DNA from: an uncultured Tessaracoccus sp.
GTDB lineage: Bacteria; Actinomycetota; Actinomycetes; Propionibacteriales; Propionibacteriaceae
NCBI RefSeq assembly: GCF_943914565.1
Contig: NZ_CALUCN010000005.1
Location: 1-64,000 of the forward strand
Length of the DNA: 64,000 bases
Direction: 5' to 3'
Shown: positions 1-8,955 of the stretch, one piece after another
Position numbering within the stretch: position 1 is the stretch's first letter
How the letters are laid out: each line of letters starts with the position of its first letter
Notes under the pieces: generated by a model
Databases searched by the model: none
What the model saw: only the letters and a program-made list of their open reading frames with translations
What the model was told of the DNA's origin: nothing
Position numbers and translations under genes: made by a program

Positions 1-2
1 GC

Positions 3-41
3 GAACTCCACTCCGTCATCGTCTCCAGCAAACACCGCTGA
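3..41 (+). CDS. C-terminal end of an upstream gene (possibly glpX)
   Basis: Only the last 12 codons and a TGA are inside the window; the tail reads [12 protein letters not shown]. In many actinobacteria fumC follows glpX (class II fructose-1,6-bisphosphatase), so a GlpX C-terminus is conceivable. That is a synteny guess only, and the fragment could also be chance. Confidence 0.22.
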   Translation, partial: ELHSVIVSSKHR

Positions 42-153
42 ACGATCCGGCCCGGATGACGTCCTGACGTTGACGCTCGTCGAGTTCGCCCTGTCGCCGG
101 GCGCACACGACTACGGTGGGGAAGCAGGAACACGCGAACCACCAGGAGGAACC

Positions 154-1545
<1,392 letters not shown>

Positions 1546-1551
1546 GGCCGG

Positions 1552-1890
1552 TCAGCCCTGCTGCGATGCCAGCAGGGCCTCGACCGACTCCCGTCCGTCC
1601 ACGAGCGTCGTGCGGTGCAGCCGGATCCCCAGCTTGGTGAGGGTGTGCACCATGCCCGCCCCCATGTGGGAGACGATCACGTCGGTGATGCCCTCGTCGC
1701 GGCAGAACCGCACGATCCGGGCGTGGTGCGACCCCTCGGTGCCGGCGTCGTGCAGCTGGTCCCACCCGACGTGGACCTGCGTCCACCCGGTGATCTCACC
1801 CTGGGCGGCGTCAACCAACGCCAGTCGTCCTGCTCGGCCCCAGCCGTGGGCCACGTGGTCGTCCTCGGTCACAGGCATCGCGATGCGCAT
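1552..1890 (-). CDS. NifX/NifB-type iron-molybdenum cofactor domain protein
   Basis: A 112-residue protein opening MRIAMPVTED, typical of the dinitrogenase iron-molybdenum cofactor biosynthesis domain (NifX/NifY/VnfX fold). Such stand-alone small proteins occur widely in organisms that do not fix nitrogen, and their role is mostly unknown. The segment VIVSHMGAGMVHTL matches the conserved glycine-rich region of the fold. There are no nitrogenase genes nearby, so a nitrogenase role is not supported. The ATG at 1890 is preferred over an upstream in-frame ATG because the -10-like TAGGCT ends seven bases before it, which suggests a leaderless message. Confidence 0.8.
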   Translation of the reverse strand: MRIAMPVTEDDHVAHGWGRAGRLALVDAAQGEITGWTQVHVGWDQLHDAGTEGSHHARIVRFCRDEGITDVIVSHMGAGMVHTLTKLGIRLHRTTLVDGRESVEALLASQQG

Positions 1891-1897
1891 GCCCCCG

Positions 1898-1903
1898 AGC
1901 CTA
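1898..1903 (-). promoter_or_regulatory. -10 hexamer TAGGCT, leaderless NifX-like gene
   Basis: On the minus strand TAGGCT is followed by seven bases and then the ATG at 1890, so transcription should begin at or next to the start codon. No Shine-Dalgarno sequence is present. Confidence 0.55.
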
Positions 1904-1919
1904 CGCGCCCACCGCACGG

Positions 1920-1957
1920 CCAGCGGCGGCCACCCCGCCAGGGGTGACCGCCGCTGG
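1920..1957 (-). terminator. Terminator hairpin after the dpp operon
   Basis: Arms 1920-1936 and 1941-1957 pair over 17 bp with one mismatch around a 4-nt loop. It lies just past the stop codon of the substrate-binding protein gene (1980). There is no T tract, as is common for high-GC actinobacterial terminators. Confidence 0.7.
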
Positions 1958-1979
1958 GGGCCGGGCCGTCGTCGGGTGG

Positions 1980-3662
1980 TCAGGCCACCCAGCCGATCTC
2001 CTCGGGCAGGGGCGAGTACAGCAGCGTCGCCCCGACGTTGGCCAGCCCCTCCTTCACCGCGTAGGTCGAGGGGCCACTGTAGAGCGGCAGGATCCCGTAC
2101 TGCTGGAAGGCCTTGATCTCGAGGTCGTTCGCCGCCCGCTGCTGGGCAGCGGCGTCACGCATGGCGTTGACCTTCTCGATCTCCTCGTCGATCTCGGCGG
2201 TCCCCACCCCGGTGAGGTTCTGGGGATCCTTGCTGCCGTAGAACCCACTGAGCCCGAACACCCCGTAGGGGTCGAGCGAGCGGTTGCCGGAGACGAGGAT
2301 GTCGAACTTCGACTGCTGGATGATCGACGCCCACTGCGAGGAGTCGGTGGGCTTGGTGACCACCTCGATGCCCACCTTCTTCGCCGAGGCCGCGATCGAG
2401 GCGGCCTGCGCCTTGGCGGAGGGCTCGGAGCCGAACAGCGTGTAGGTGATGCTCAGTCGCTTGCCGTCCTTCTCGCGGATGCCGTCAGCACCCGGCGCCC
2501 AACCGGCCTTGTCGAGCAGGGCGCGGGCCTCGTCGGGGGAGTACTGCAGCAACTTGGACAGGTTGTCGCGGTAGCCCTGCTGGAACGGGTAGTAGAGGTT
2601 CGACCCGGGCAGCGGCTCGGCGTAGTCGAGCCCCTGGAACTCGATCTCGGCGAGCTGCTTGCGGTCGATCGAGGCCAGCAACGCGTGCCGCACGGTGACG
2701 TCACGCAGCAGCTCCGAGCGGCCGTTGACGTACAGGGAGTACTGGAACGGGCTGCCTCCCTGCCGGATCTCGCTGCCCTCGACGCCCTCGAGCTGTGCGC
2801 GCGCCTCGGCGGTGCCGACGGTGGTGTAGTCGACCTGCCCGTTGCGGAAGGCGTTGACGCCGGCCTGCGGGTTCGGGAAGTCCAGGTAGATCCGCTTCTC
2901 GAGGCGCGCGGTGCGGCCCCACCAGTTGGGGTTGCGCACGAAGGTGAGCTTGCGGGAGTTCTGGTCGTAGGACTCGACGGTGAACGGCCCGGCGCCCCAC
3001 TCGGGACGCAGCTGGTTGGAGTAGGCTTGGTTCACGTTCTCGGCGGTCGCGACCTTGGGGTGCAGGAAGGTCTTGAACAGCGCCGGCCAGCCCGTGTACG
3101 GGGTGCGGAACGTGATGACGGCCTGCCGCTCGTCCTTGCCCTTGGTGACCGACTCGATCTGGTCGTAACCGACGGTGCCGCCGATCTGGGCGCCCTCGAT
3201 CTGACCACTGGCGACGCGCCACGTCGCCTCGATGGCGCGCCAGTCGATCGGTGAGCCGTCGTTCCAGCGCGCCTTCGGGTTGATCGTGATCGTGACCACC
3301 TGCTTGCCGTCGCGCAGCTCGTCGGCGACGTCGCTGTAGTAGTCCTTGTTCACCTGCACCTCGCCGTCCGGGGAGAAGGTGATCGCGACGGGGTTGTACC
3401 AGCTCCAGATCCTGGACCCGGTCAGGGTGGCGTTGACGTTCCAGGGCAGGCCCTGGGTGTCGTCGCCGCTGAAGGATCCGGCGGAGGTGTAGGTCCCGCC
3501 GTCCTTCAGCTTCTCGTAGGGCTGGGGGTTGTAGTCGGTGCGGTCGAGCTGCGTGGGACTCGGCGGCGCCTCCGGCTTGGCGGCGTCCTTGGCGCCGCAG
3601 CCGGTGGTGACGAGGGTCAGGGCCAGCAGGCCCGCGGCGAGGGTCGTGCGCAGTGTGCTCAT
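1980..3662 (-). CDS. Peptide-type ABC transporter substrate-binding lipoprotein (SBP family 5)
   Basis: Extracytoplasmic binding protein of the DppA/OppA family, 560 residues, anchored outside the membrane by lipid. The signal peptide ends in a lipobox with the acceptor Cys at residue 22 (LVTTGC). The body has family-5 features such as the IDRKQLAEI segment and a long two-lobed domain. The ATG at 3662 overlaps the stop of the ATPase gene by 4 bp (ATGA), and an AAGGA lies just upstream, which fixes the start. It is the last gene of a four-gene operon. The ligand cannot be read from sequence; the cysteine-rich leader at the operon head hints at a cysteine-containing peptide or other sulfur source, which is inference. 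Confidence 0.92.
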   Translation of the reverse strand: MSTLRTTLAAGLLALTLVTTGCGAKDAAKPEAPPSPTQLDRTDYNPQPYEKLKDGGTYTSAGSFSGDDTQGLPWNVNATLTGSRIWSWYNPVAITFSPDGEVQVNKDYYSDVADELRDGKQVVTITINPKARWNDGSPIDWRAIEATWRVASGQIEGAQIGGTVGYDQIESVTKGKDERQAVITFRTPYTGWPALFKTFLHPKVATAENVNQAYSNQLRPEWGAGPFTVESYDQNSRKLTFVRNPNWWGRTARLEKRIYLDFPNPQAGVNAFRNGQVDYTTVGTAEARAQLEGVEGSEIRQGGSPFQYSLYVNGRSELLRDVTVRHALLASIDRKQLAEIEFQGLDYAEPLPGSNLYYPFQQGYRDNLSKLLQYSPDEARALLDKAGWAPGADGIREKDGKRLSITYTLFGSEPSAKAQAASIAASAKKVGIEVVTKPTDSSQWASIIQQSKFDILVSGNRSLDPYGVFGLSGFYGSKDPQNLTGVGTAEIDEEIEKVNAMRDAAAQQRAANDLEIKAFQQYGILPLYSGPSTYAVKEGLANVGATLLYSPLPEEIGWVA

Positions 3663-5758
3663 CGTGATCCTTCGGTCGTGGTGGGGGTGAGGGATGGGGG
3701 AGTGGTGGTACGGGAGTGGGCCGTCGTCGCGACGTGACAGGCAACGCGGTGTCCGTCGCCCTGCAGCGGCTGCGGAGCGCGACACCGGCGTTGGCCGTCC
3801 GGGTCGAGCCGTCGGTACAGCGGACACCGGTTGCGGAAGACGCAGCCCTCGTCGTCCGGATCCGCCTCGGCCTCGCCGACGAGCACGATGCGCTCGCGAC
3901 TGCGTTCGACGGCGGGGTCCGGCACGGGGCTCGCGGAGAGCAGCGCCTGCGTGTACGGGTGCAGGGGCTCGTCGAACAGCTCGTCGGCCGGCGCGGTCTC
4001 CACGATCGTGCCGAGGTACATGACCGAGACCCGGTCGCTCAGGTGTCGCACGACGGCCAGGTCGTGGGCGATCACGAGCATCGCGATGCCCAGCTGTTCC
4101 TGGAGCCGCACGAGCAGGTTCAGCACGTCGGCCTGCACGCTCATGTCGAGCGCGCTCACCGGCTCGTCGAGGACGACGACGCGCGGGTCGAGCGCGAGCG
4201 CCCGTGCGATCGCGATGCGCTGCCGCTGCCCGCCGGAGAACGCGCTGGGGAACCGGTCGAGCACCGACGCATCCAGGCCCACGAGGCCGAGCAGCTCCTC
4301 GACGCGCGCCTCGATCCGCGCCTTCGGCCAGCCGTGTGCCTGCAACGGCTCGGCGAGCACGTCGAAGATCGTGAGCTTCGGGCTCAACGAGGAGCCGACG
4401 TCCTGCATCACGAGCTGCACCTCGGCCGAGAGCCGACGTCGTTCCTCGCGGCCGAGGTGCGCGTCGACGCGGTGCCCGAGGAGCTCGACCGTGCCGGCCT
4501 CGGGCTCGCGCAGGCCCATGATCTCCATGAACGTGCTGGTCTTCCCCGAGCCGGACTCGCCGACGAGACCGTGCGTCTCGCCGGGCCACAGCTCGAGGTC
4601 GACGCCGCGCACGGCGACCGTGCGGCCGACCTCGCGTCGAAGGATCCGGCCCTTGGTGACCGGGTAGGTCTTGCGCAGGCCGCGCACGCGCAGCACGGGC
4701 GCGCCGTCGTCGGGCGCGTCGTCAGGTGCCGGGGGCGTCGTGCCCGACGAGGGGTGGCGGCCCGCCGACGCCGCGGCGTCGAGCGTGCCGGCGGCCAGCT
4801 CGCCCGCCCGGACGCAGGCGCTCCAGTGGCCCGAAGCGCCGGCTTCGACGAGGGCCGGCTCGCCGTCGAGGCACGCCTCGGTGACGACGGGGCAGCGCGC
4901 CGCGAACGGGCACCCCGTCGGCGCCTCGAGGAGCTGCGGGGGTGAGCCGGGGATCGCGAGCAGCGGTGTGCGCGCGTCGCCGGTGCCGGGCAGGGCACCG
5001 AGCAGCCCGATCGTGTACGGCATGCGGGGGTGGGCGAACAGCTCGTCGACGGGGGCTCGCTCGACGATGCGTCCGGCGTACATGACCGCGACGTCGTCGG
5101 CGTGCCCGGCGACGACGCCCAGGTCGTGCGTGATGAGCAGCAGCCCGGCGCCCGTCTCGCGTTGGGCGGTGCGCAGCACGTCGAGGATCTGCGCCTGGAC
5201 CGTGACGTCGAGGGCGGTGGTGGGCTCGTCGGCGATGAGCAGATCGGGGTCGTTCGCGATGGCGAGGGCGATCACGACGCGTTGCCGCATGCCGCCGGAG
5301 AACTCGTGCGGGAAGTTCTTCGCCCGCCGCTGTGGGTCACGGATGCCGACGAGGTCGAGCAGCTCGACGGCGCGGCGCCACGCTGCGGAGGCGGAGAGCT
5401 GCTGGTGGACGCGGACCGCGTCGCTCAGCTGCCGCCCGACGCTGAACATCGGAGTGAGCGCGGTGAGGGGGTCCTGGAAGACCATGCCGATGCGCAGGCC
5501 GCGCAGCGCGGACATCTCGCGGTCGCTCAGGCCCACGAGTTCGCGCCCGTCGAGCTGCACCGAGCCGCGCACGGAGGCGAATCGGGGCAGCAGCCCGTTG
5601 ATCGCCGCGGCGGTGGCGGACTTGCCGGAGCCCGACTCGCCGACGAGGCACAGCGTCCGGCCGCGCTCGAGGTCGAGGTCGACGCCGCGGACCGCGTGCA
5701 CGTCGCCGCGTTCGGAGGGGAAGGTGACCTGCAGGTCACGGACGGTGAGCAGACTCAT
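3659..5758 (-). CDS. Fused double ATP-binding protein of the peptide-type ABC transporter (DppD-DppF in one chain)
   Basis: A 699-residue protein carrying two complete ABC ATPase domains, so one chain supplies both nucleotide-binding halves. Domain 1 has Walker A GESGSGKS at residues 40-47, signature FSGGMRQR and Walker B ending in DEPTTALD. Domain 2 repeats these as GESGSGKT, FSGGQRQR and DEPVSALD. Each half ends in the oligopeptide/dipeptide C-terminal extension with clustered cysteines (for example CPFAARCPVVTEAC). It energises import with the two permeases upstream. The start at 5758 overlaps the upstream permease stop by 4 bp, and its own stop overlaps the lipoprotein start by 4 bp, indicating translational coupling. 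Confidence 0.95.
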   Translation of the reverse strand: MSLLTVRDLQVTFPSERGDVHAVRGVDLDLERGRTLCLVGESGSGKSATAAAINGLLPRFASVRGSVQLDGRELVGLSDREMSALRGLRIGMVFQDPLTALTPMFSVGRQLSDAVRVHQQLSASAAWRRAVELLDLVGIRDPQRRAKNFPHEFSGGMRQRVVIALAIANDPDLLIADEPTTALDVTVQAQILDVLRTAQRETGAGLLLITHDLGVVAGHADDVAVMYAGRIVERAPVDELFAHPRMPYTIGLLGALPGTGDARTPLLAIPGSPPQLLEAPTGCPFAARCPVVTEACLDGEPALVEAGASGHWSACVRAGELAAGTLDAAASAGRHPSSGTTPPAPDDAPDDGAPVLRVRGLRKTYPVTKGRILRREVGRTVAVRGVDLELWPGETHGLVGESGSGKTSTFMEIMGLREPEAGTVELLGHRVDAHLGREERRRLSAEVQLVMQDVGSSLSPKLTIFDVLAEPLQAHGWPKARIEARVEELLGLVGLDASVLDRFPSAFSGGQRQRIAIARALALDPRVVVLDEPVSALDMSVQADVLNLLVRLQEQLGIAMLVIAHDLAVVRHLSDRVSVMYLGTIVETAPADELFDEPLHPYTQALLSASPVPDPAVERSRERIVLVGEAEADPDDEGCVFRNRCPLYRRLDPDGQRRCRAPQPLQGDGHRVACHVATTAHSRTTTPPSLTPTTTEGSR

Positions 5759-6678
5759 CGGCGGCCTCCTCGGGCAGCGGTGGGGTCGAGTGCGTCGCGC
5801 AGCCCGTCGCCGAGCAGCGTGACGGAGACGGTGAGCAGGACGAGGACGGTGGCGGGCACGAGGAAGATCCACGGTGCGGTGGTGAGTGAGCGGGCGCCGT
5901 CCTGCAGCATGACGCCGATGCTCACGTCGGGCGGTTGGATCCCGAAGCCCAGGAAGCTGAGCGAGGTCTCGGTGAGGACCGTGCCGACGATGCCCAGGGT
6001 GAGGTTCACCACGAGCAGCGAGCTCAGGTTCGGCAGGATGTGGCGCAGCACGATCCGCCAACCGGGGACCCCCATGAGCCGGGCCATGGTGACGAAGTCA
6101 CGCTCGCGCAGGCTGGTCGAGACCGACCAGATCACGCGGGCCGTGCCCATCCAGCCGAAGACCGCGAGCACCGGGATGAGCACGGACCAGTGCCCGCCCA
6201 CCCGGCCGCTCACGAGCGCGAGCACGAGGAACGACGGCACGACGAGCAGGAAGTGGATCGTCGCGAGGCTCAGCTGCTCGACGAGGCCACCGACGTAGGC
6301 GGCACCCGCGCCGATCACGGCGGCGAGCACGAGCGTGATGACCGACACGCTCACCGCGATCACGAGCGAGCGCTGCAGACCGTGGACGGTCATGGCGAGC
6401 AGGTCATTGCCGCCGGTGGAGGTGCCCAGCAGGTGCGTCGCCGACGGGGGCTCGGTCAGGGCGAGGAAGTCCGGCTCGTCGTACGCCCACGGGGTGAGGA
6501 GCCCGCCAAACGTGGCGAACAGCACCACGAGCGCGAACACGACCGTGCCGGCGACGGCCGAGGGGTTGCGCAGGAACCGGCGCAGCACGAGCCGGCCCCG
6601 GCCGAGGCGCGCCGAACGGGCGGGGGTCTCGTCGGTGCCCGCGGTGAGGGCGGTGGTCTGTGGGGGCAGGACGCTCAT
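5755..6678 (-). CDS. Peptide-type ABC transporter permease (DppC-like)
   Basis: A 307-residue inner-membrane permease of the DppC/OppC type. It has an N-terminal cytoplasmic stretch, a first helix starting near LRRFLRNPSAVAG (the OppC N-terminal motif), further helices, and the coupling-loop region RLMGVPGWRIVLRHILPN that contacts the ATPase. It pairs with the DppB-like protein encoded just upstream. Start and stop each overlap the neighbouring gene by 4 bp. Confidence 0.94.
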   Translation of the reverse strand: MSVLPPQTTALTAGTDETPARSARLGRGRLVLRRFLRNPSAVAGTVVFALVVLFATFGGLLTPWAYDEPDFLALTEPPSATHLLGTSTGGNDLLAMTVHGLQRSLVIAVSVSVITLVLAAVIGAGAAYVGGLVEQLSLATIHFLLVVPSFLVLALVSGRVGGHWSVLIPVLAVFGWMGTARVIWSVSTSLRERDFVTMARLMGVPGWRIVLRHILPNLSSLLVVNLTLGIVGTVLTETSLSFLGFGIQPPDVSIGVMLQDGARSLTTAPWIFLVPATVLVLLTVSVTLLGDGLRDALDPTAARGGRR

Positions 6679-7658
6679 GCAAGCCTCACTCTCGGGTCGA
6701 GGAATGCCGTGGCGACGTCGGCGAGGATCGCACCGATGGCGGTCATGAGTGCGCCGAACGCAGCGACGGCGACCACGCCGTGGACGTCGTTGCGGCCGAG
6801 CGTCTGGGTGAAGTACTCGCCCATGCCGTGCCAGCCGAAGATCGACTCGGTGAGCACGGCGCCGGTGAAGATCGCGGGGATGCTGAACGCGACGTTCGTC
6901 GCGGTGGGGATGAGCGAGGCGCGCAGCGCGTGGCGGCGGACCGCCTGCGCCCTGGTCAGCCCCGTCGCGCGTGCGGTGCGCACGAAGTCGCTCTCGATCG
7001 TGTCCAGCAGCAGCGAGCGCTGCAGGAGGTGGTGCCCGACGTAGCCCAGGAGGGTCAGCGAGATCGTCGGCAGCGCCAGGTGGGCCAGTCGGTCACCGAG
7101 TGTGGCCCAGAAACCGCTCACCTCCGGCGAGCTGTCGCCCGTGACGAACAGCACCCGGGTGCCCACCGCGTCGTTGAGGCCGATCGCGGCGAGCACGAGC
7201 AGGAGGGCCGCGACCACCGTCGGGACGTTGAGCAGGATGATCGAGAGGCCCTGCAGCACGCGGTCGACGACGCGGTACTGGTTCAACGCGCTCACGACGC
7301 CGAGCCCCACCCCGATCACGACCGAAAGGACGGTCGCGAGCAGCACGAGCTGGGCGCTGGTGAGCGCGCGGTGACCGATCTCGGCGTTGACGACGTTGCC
7401 CGTGGGGGAGCGCCCCCAGTCGAAGTGCAGCACGACGCCCTTCAGCCAGGTCCACCAGCGCTCCCACAGCGGCACGCGCGGGTCGAGGTTGTACGGCGCC
7501 AGCGCGTCAGCGATGCGCTCCTCGGACGGCACCGGGCGGGTCTCCCGGTAGTTCGACCTCGGATCGAGGAACAGGCTCGCGAGCAGGTAGGTGGCGTTGG
7601 TGGCGATGACGATCATGGCCGTCCAGCCGGCCAGACGTCTGAGGATGAGGGACGTCAA
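6675..7658 (-). CDS. Peptide-type ABC transporter permease (DppB-like)
   Basis: First structural gene of the transporter operon: a multi-helix permease of the DppB/OppB type, with the ATPase-coupling segment ARATGLTRAQAVRRHALRAS. I place the start at a TTG (7658), because GGAG lies five bases before it and the protein then begins in the usual short cytoplasmic tail (TSLILRRLAGW). A GTG at 7697 would add 13 residues but has no visible ribosome-binding site. The stop overlaps the next permease start by 4 bp. About 140 bp upstream is the leader peptide gene at 7798-7896. Confidence 0.9.
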   Translation of the reverse strand: MTSLILRRLAGWTAMIVIATNATYLLASLFLDPRSNYRETRPVPSEERIADALAPYNLDPRVPLWERWWTWLKGVVLHFDWGRSPTGNVVNAEIGHRALTSAQLVLLATVLSVVIGVGLGVVSALNQYRVVDRVLQGLSIILLNVPTVVAALLLVLAAIGLNDAVGTRVLFVTGDSSPEVSGFWATLGDRLAHLALPTISLTLLGYVGHHLLQRSLLLDTIESDFVRTARATGLTRAQAVRRHALRASLIPTATNVAFSIPAIFTGAVLTESIFGWHGMGEYFTQTLGRNDVHGVVAVAAFGALMTAIGAILADVATAFLDPRVRLA

Positions 7659-7710
7659 GGGAGCTCCATCGGGGGAGGTGTGGATGTGAGGGTGCACAGG
7701 GGTGCGGTGA

Positions 7711-7735
7711 CGTCGCCCGGATTCCGGGTACGACG
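7711..7735 (-). promoter_or_regulatory. Hairpin in the leader of the peptide transporter operon
   Basis: CGTCG at 7711-7715 pairs with CGACG at 7731-7735 and CCCGG at 7716-7720 pairs with CCGGG at 7724-7728, forming a nested stem between the cysteine leader peptide and the first permease. Together with the stem at 7770-7785 it could be part of an attenuation switch. There is no T tract. Confidence 0.4.
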
Positions 7736-7769
7736 AGGCGCGGCGCTCGGGTGCGCGGTCAGTGATCGT

Positions 7770-7785
7770 GGGGGTCAGTGCCCCC
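7770..7785 (-). promoter_or_regulatory. GC stem-loop just after the leader peptide stop
   Basis: Five G (7770-7774) and five C (7781-7785) flank a 6-nt loop, 13 bases past the leader stop codon. A ribosome stalled near the end of the leader could stop this stem from forming. The regulatory role is inferred. Confidence 0.4.
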
Positions 7786-7797
7786 GGTCGGTGGCCG

Positions 7798-7896
7798 TCA
7801 GGCCATGGGACAGCAGCCGCGCATCAGTGCGCAACACATCCAACGGGCGTCCAGCGTGGTGGAGCTCGTGGCGTGGCCGGGCTGCGTGGTGGTCAT
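7798..7896 (-). CDS. Cysteine-rich leader peptide (putative cysteine-responsive attenuator)
   Basis: A 32-codon open frame with two adjacent cysteine pairs (residues 21-22 and 28-29) near its end, in the segment RWMCCALMRGCCPMA. The -10-like TAGTCT ends exactly seven bases before the ATG and no ribosome-binding site is present, so the message should be leaderless. Short leaderless polycysteine frames that sense cysteinyl-tRNA charging and attenuate downstream operons are known from mycobacteria. This one has the same design and sits upstream of a peptide transporter. It is too short and unusual to be an enzyme. Size, cysteine pairs and promoter spacing are seen directly; the regulatory function is inferred. 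Confidence 0.72.
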   Translation of the reverse strand: MTTTQPGHATSSTTLDARWMCCALMRGCCPMA

Positions 7897-7903
7897 GGCG
7901 GAC

Positions 7904-7909
7904 AGACTA
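7904..7909 (-). promoter_or_regulatory. -10 hexamer TAGTCT of the leader peptide and transporter operon
   Basis: TAGTCT on the minus strand is followed by seven bases and the leader ATG. This is the only promoter-like element visible between the transporter operon and the CtaA-like gene. The remaining bases of the 7659-7985 interval hold only the leader frame and the two stems listed. Confidence 0.55.
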
Positions 7910-7985
7910 GGAGCCGCCGGGGCGCGCGCGCAACTCGCGCGCCCGGCCGTCCCACGCGCGTTCGCCGAGGGCGAAGCGACGCCGC

Positions 7986-8867
7986 TCAGTCGCGCGCGGG
8001 CTCGTGGCGGCCGGTGCTCGCGAGCGCCGCGATCCAGCCGAGCGTGGCGAGGACGGCGCCGGCGAGCGCGGCGTAGAGGCCCTTCACGGGCAGGCTCGCC
8101 CCGGCGGCGACCACGGTGAGGCCCAGGGTGAACTCGACGAGCGCGAGCACCGCCGCAACGACGCCCAACGCCCGGGTCTCCGCGTCCCGCACGGCCCGGG
8201 CCACCGTCGCAGCGGTGAGGAGGAGCGCGACCCCTGCGAGCCCCAGCCGCAGCCACTGCACGGCCACGTCACCGTCGACGTCGAGGACGCGCCAGACGGG
8301 CCAGCTCACGCAGCGGGTGAGCGATCCGGGCCCGGCGACGAAGATGCTGGTCAGGTGGAACAGCACCCACGTCCCGACGGTGGCCCGGGCGAGCGCGCCC
8401 GTCCGGGCGGGGCGCCAGGTGGCGGGCAGGCGCAGCACCCGCACGGCCGCGACGGTGCTGGCGAGCATGGCCACGAGGCTCGATGCGAGGTCGAACGCGG
8501 CCAGCGAGGTGGAGATGCCGCGCGTGATGGTGAACATGCCCAGGACGCCGGCGACGAGGGCTCCGGCGAGTGCGACCCACGGCAGCACCCGGACCCAGGT
8601 GTCGCGGATGCGCAGGGCCACGACCGCCGTCGCGAGCAGCAGTGGCCCGGTCACCACCGCGACGACGCGGTGCACGAACTCCAACACCGGGTTGAGGTGC
8701 GCCTCCGGCGTCACCTGCCCGGGGTAGCAGCCCGGCCAGTGGGGGCAGGCGGCGCTGGAGTCCGTCGCGCAGACCACCGAGCCGAGCGCGACCGCGGCGA
8801 ACGTGACGAGTGCAGTGGTGACGAACAGGACCGTCGTCGCGCGACGGGGGCTGGGCTGGGCGTGCAT
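7986..8867 (-). CDS. CtaA/COX15-like heme A synthase family membrane protein (degenerate ligands)
   Basis: A 293-residue protein with about eight membrane helices. The first extracytoplasmic loop has the paired cysteines of bacterial CtaA (C41 and C47 in ACPHWPGC), followed by the Glu-Phe-Val-His-Arg motif (E63, H66) of the first helix bundle, so family membership is good. By eye, the other three conserved heme-site histidines look replaced (Asp in LAAFDLASS, Arg in VQWLRLGLA, Tyr in KGLYAALAG). Conversion of heme O to heme A is therefore doubtful. No cytochrome oxidase genes are in the window. A -10-like TAGGAT lies at 8901-8906, with GAGGT before the ATG. Confidence 0.7.
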   Translation of the reverse strand: MHAQPSPRRATTVLFVTTALVTFAAVALGSVVCATDSSAACPHWPGCYPGQVTPEAHLNPVLEFVHRVVAVVTGPLLLATAVVALRIRDTWVRVLPWVALAGALVAGVLGMFTITRGISTSLAAFDLASSLVAMLASTVAAVRVLRLPATWRPARTGALARATVGTWVLFHLTSIFVAGPGSLTRCVSWPVWRVLDVDGDVAVQWLRLGLAGVALLLTAATVARAVRDAETRALGVVAAVLALVEFTLGLTVVAAGASLPVKGLYAALAGAVLATLGWIAALASTGRHEPARD

Positions 8868-8955
8868 GGGACCTCGGGACTCGGGGAATCGCTCCCGGTC
8901 ATCCTAGGAGGGCGATGCCGGGCCCCGAGGTCCGGGGCGGCCGAGCGAGGACGGG

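Noticed and set aside
8869..8933. Long-range complement GGACCTCGGG / CCCGAGGTCC that could hide the ctaA-like ribosome-binding site
   Set aside because: The distal half (8924-8933) lies upstream of the likely -10 at 8901-8906, so it would not be in the transcript; likely chance in GC-rich sequence.
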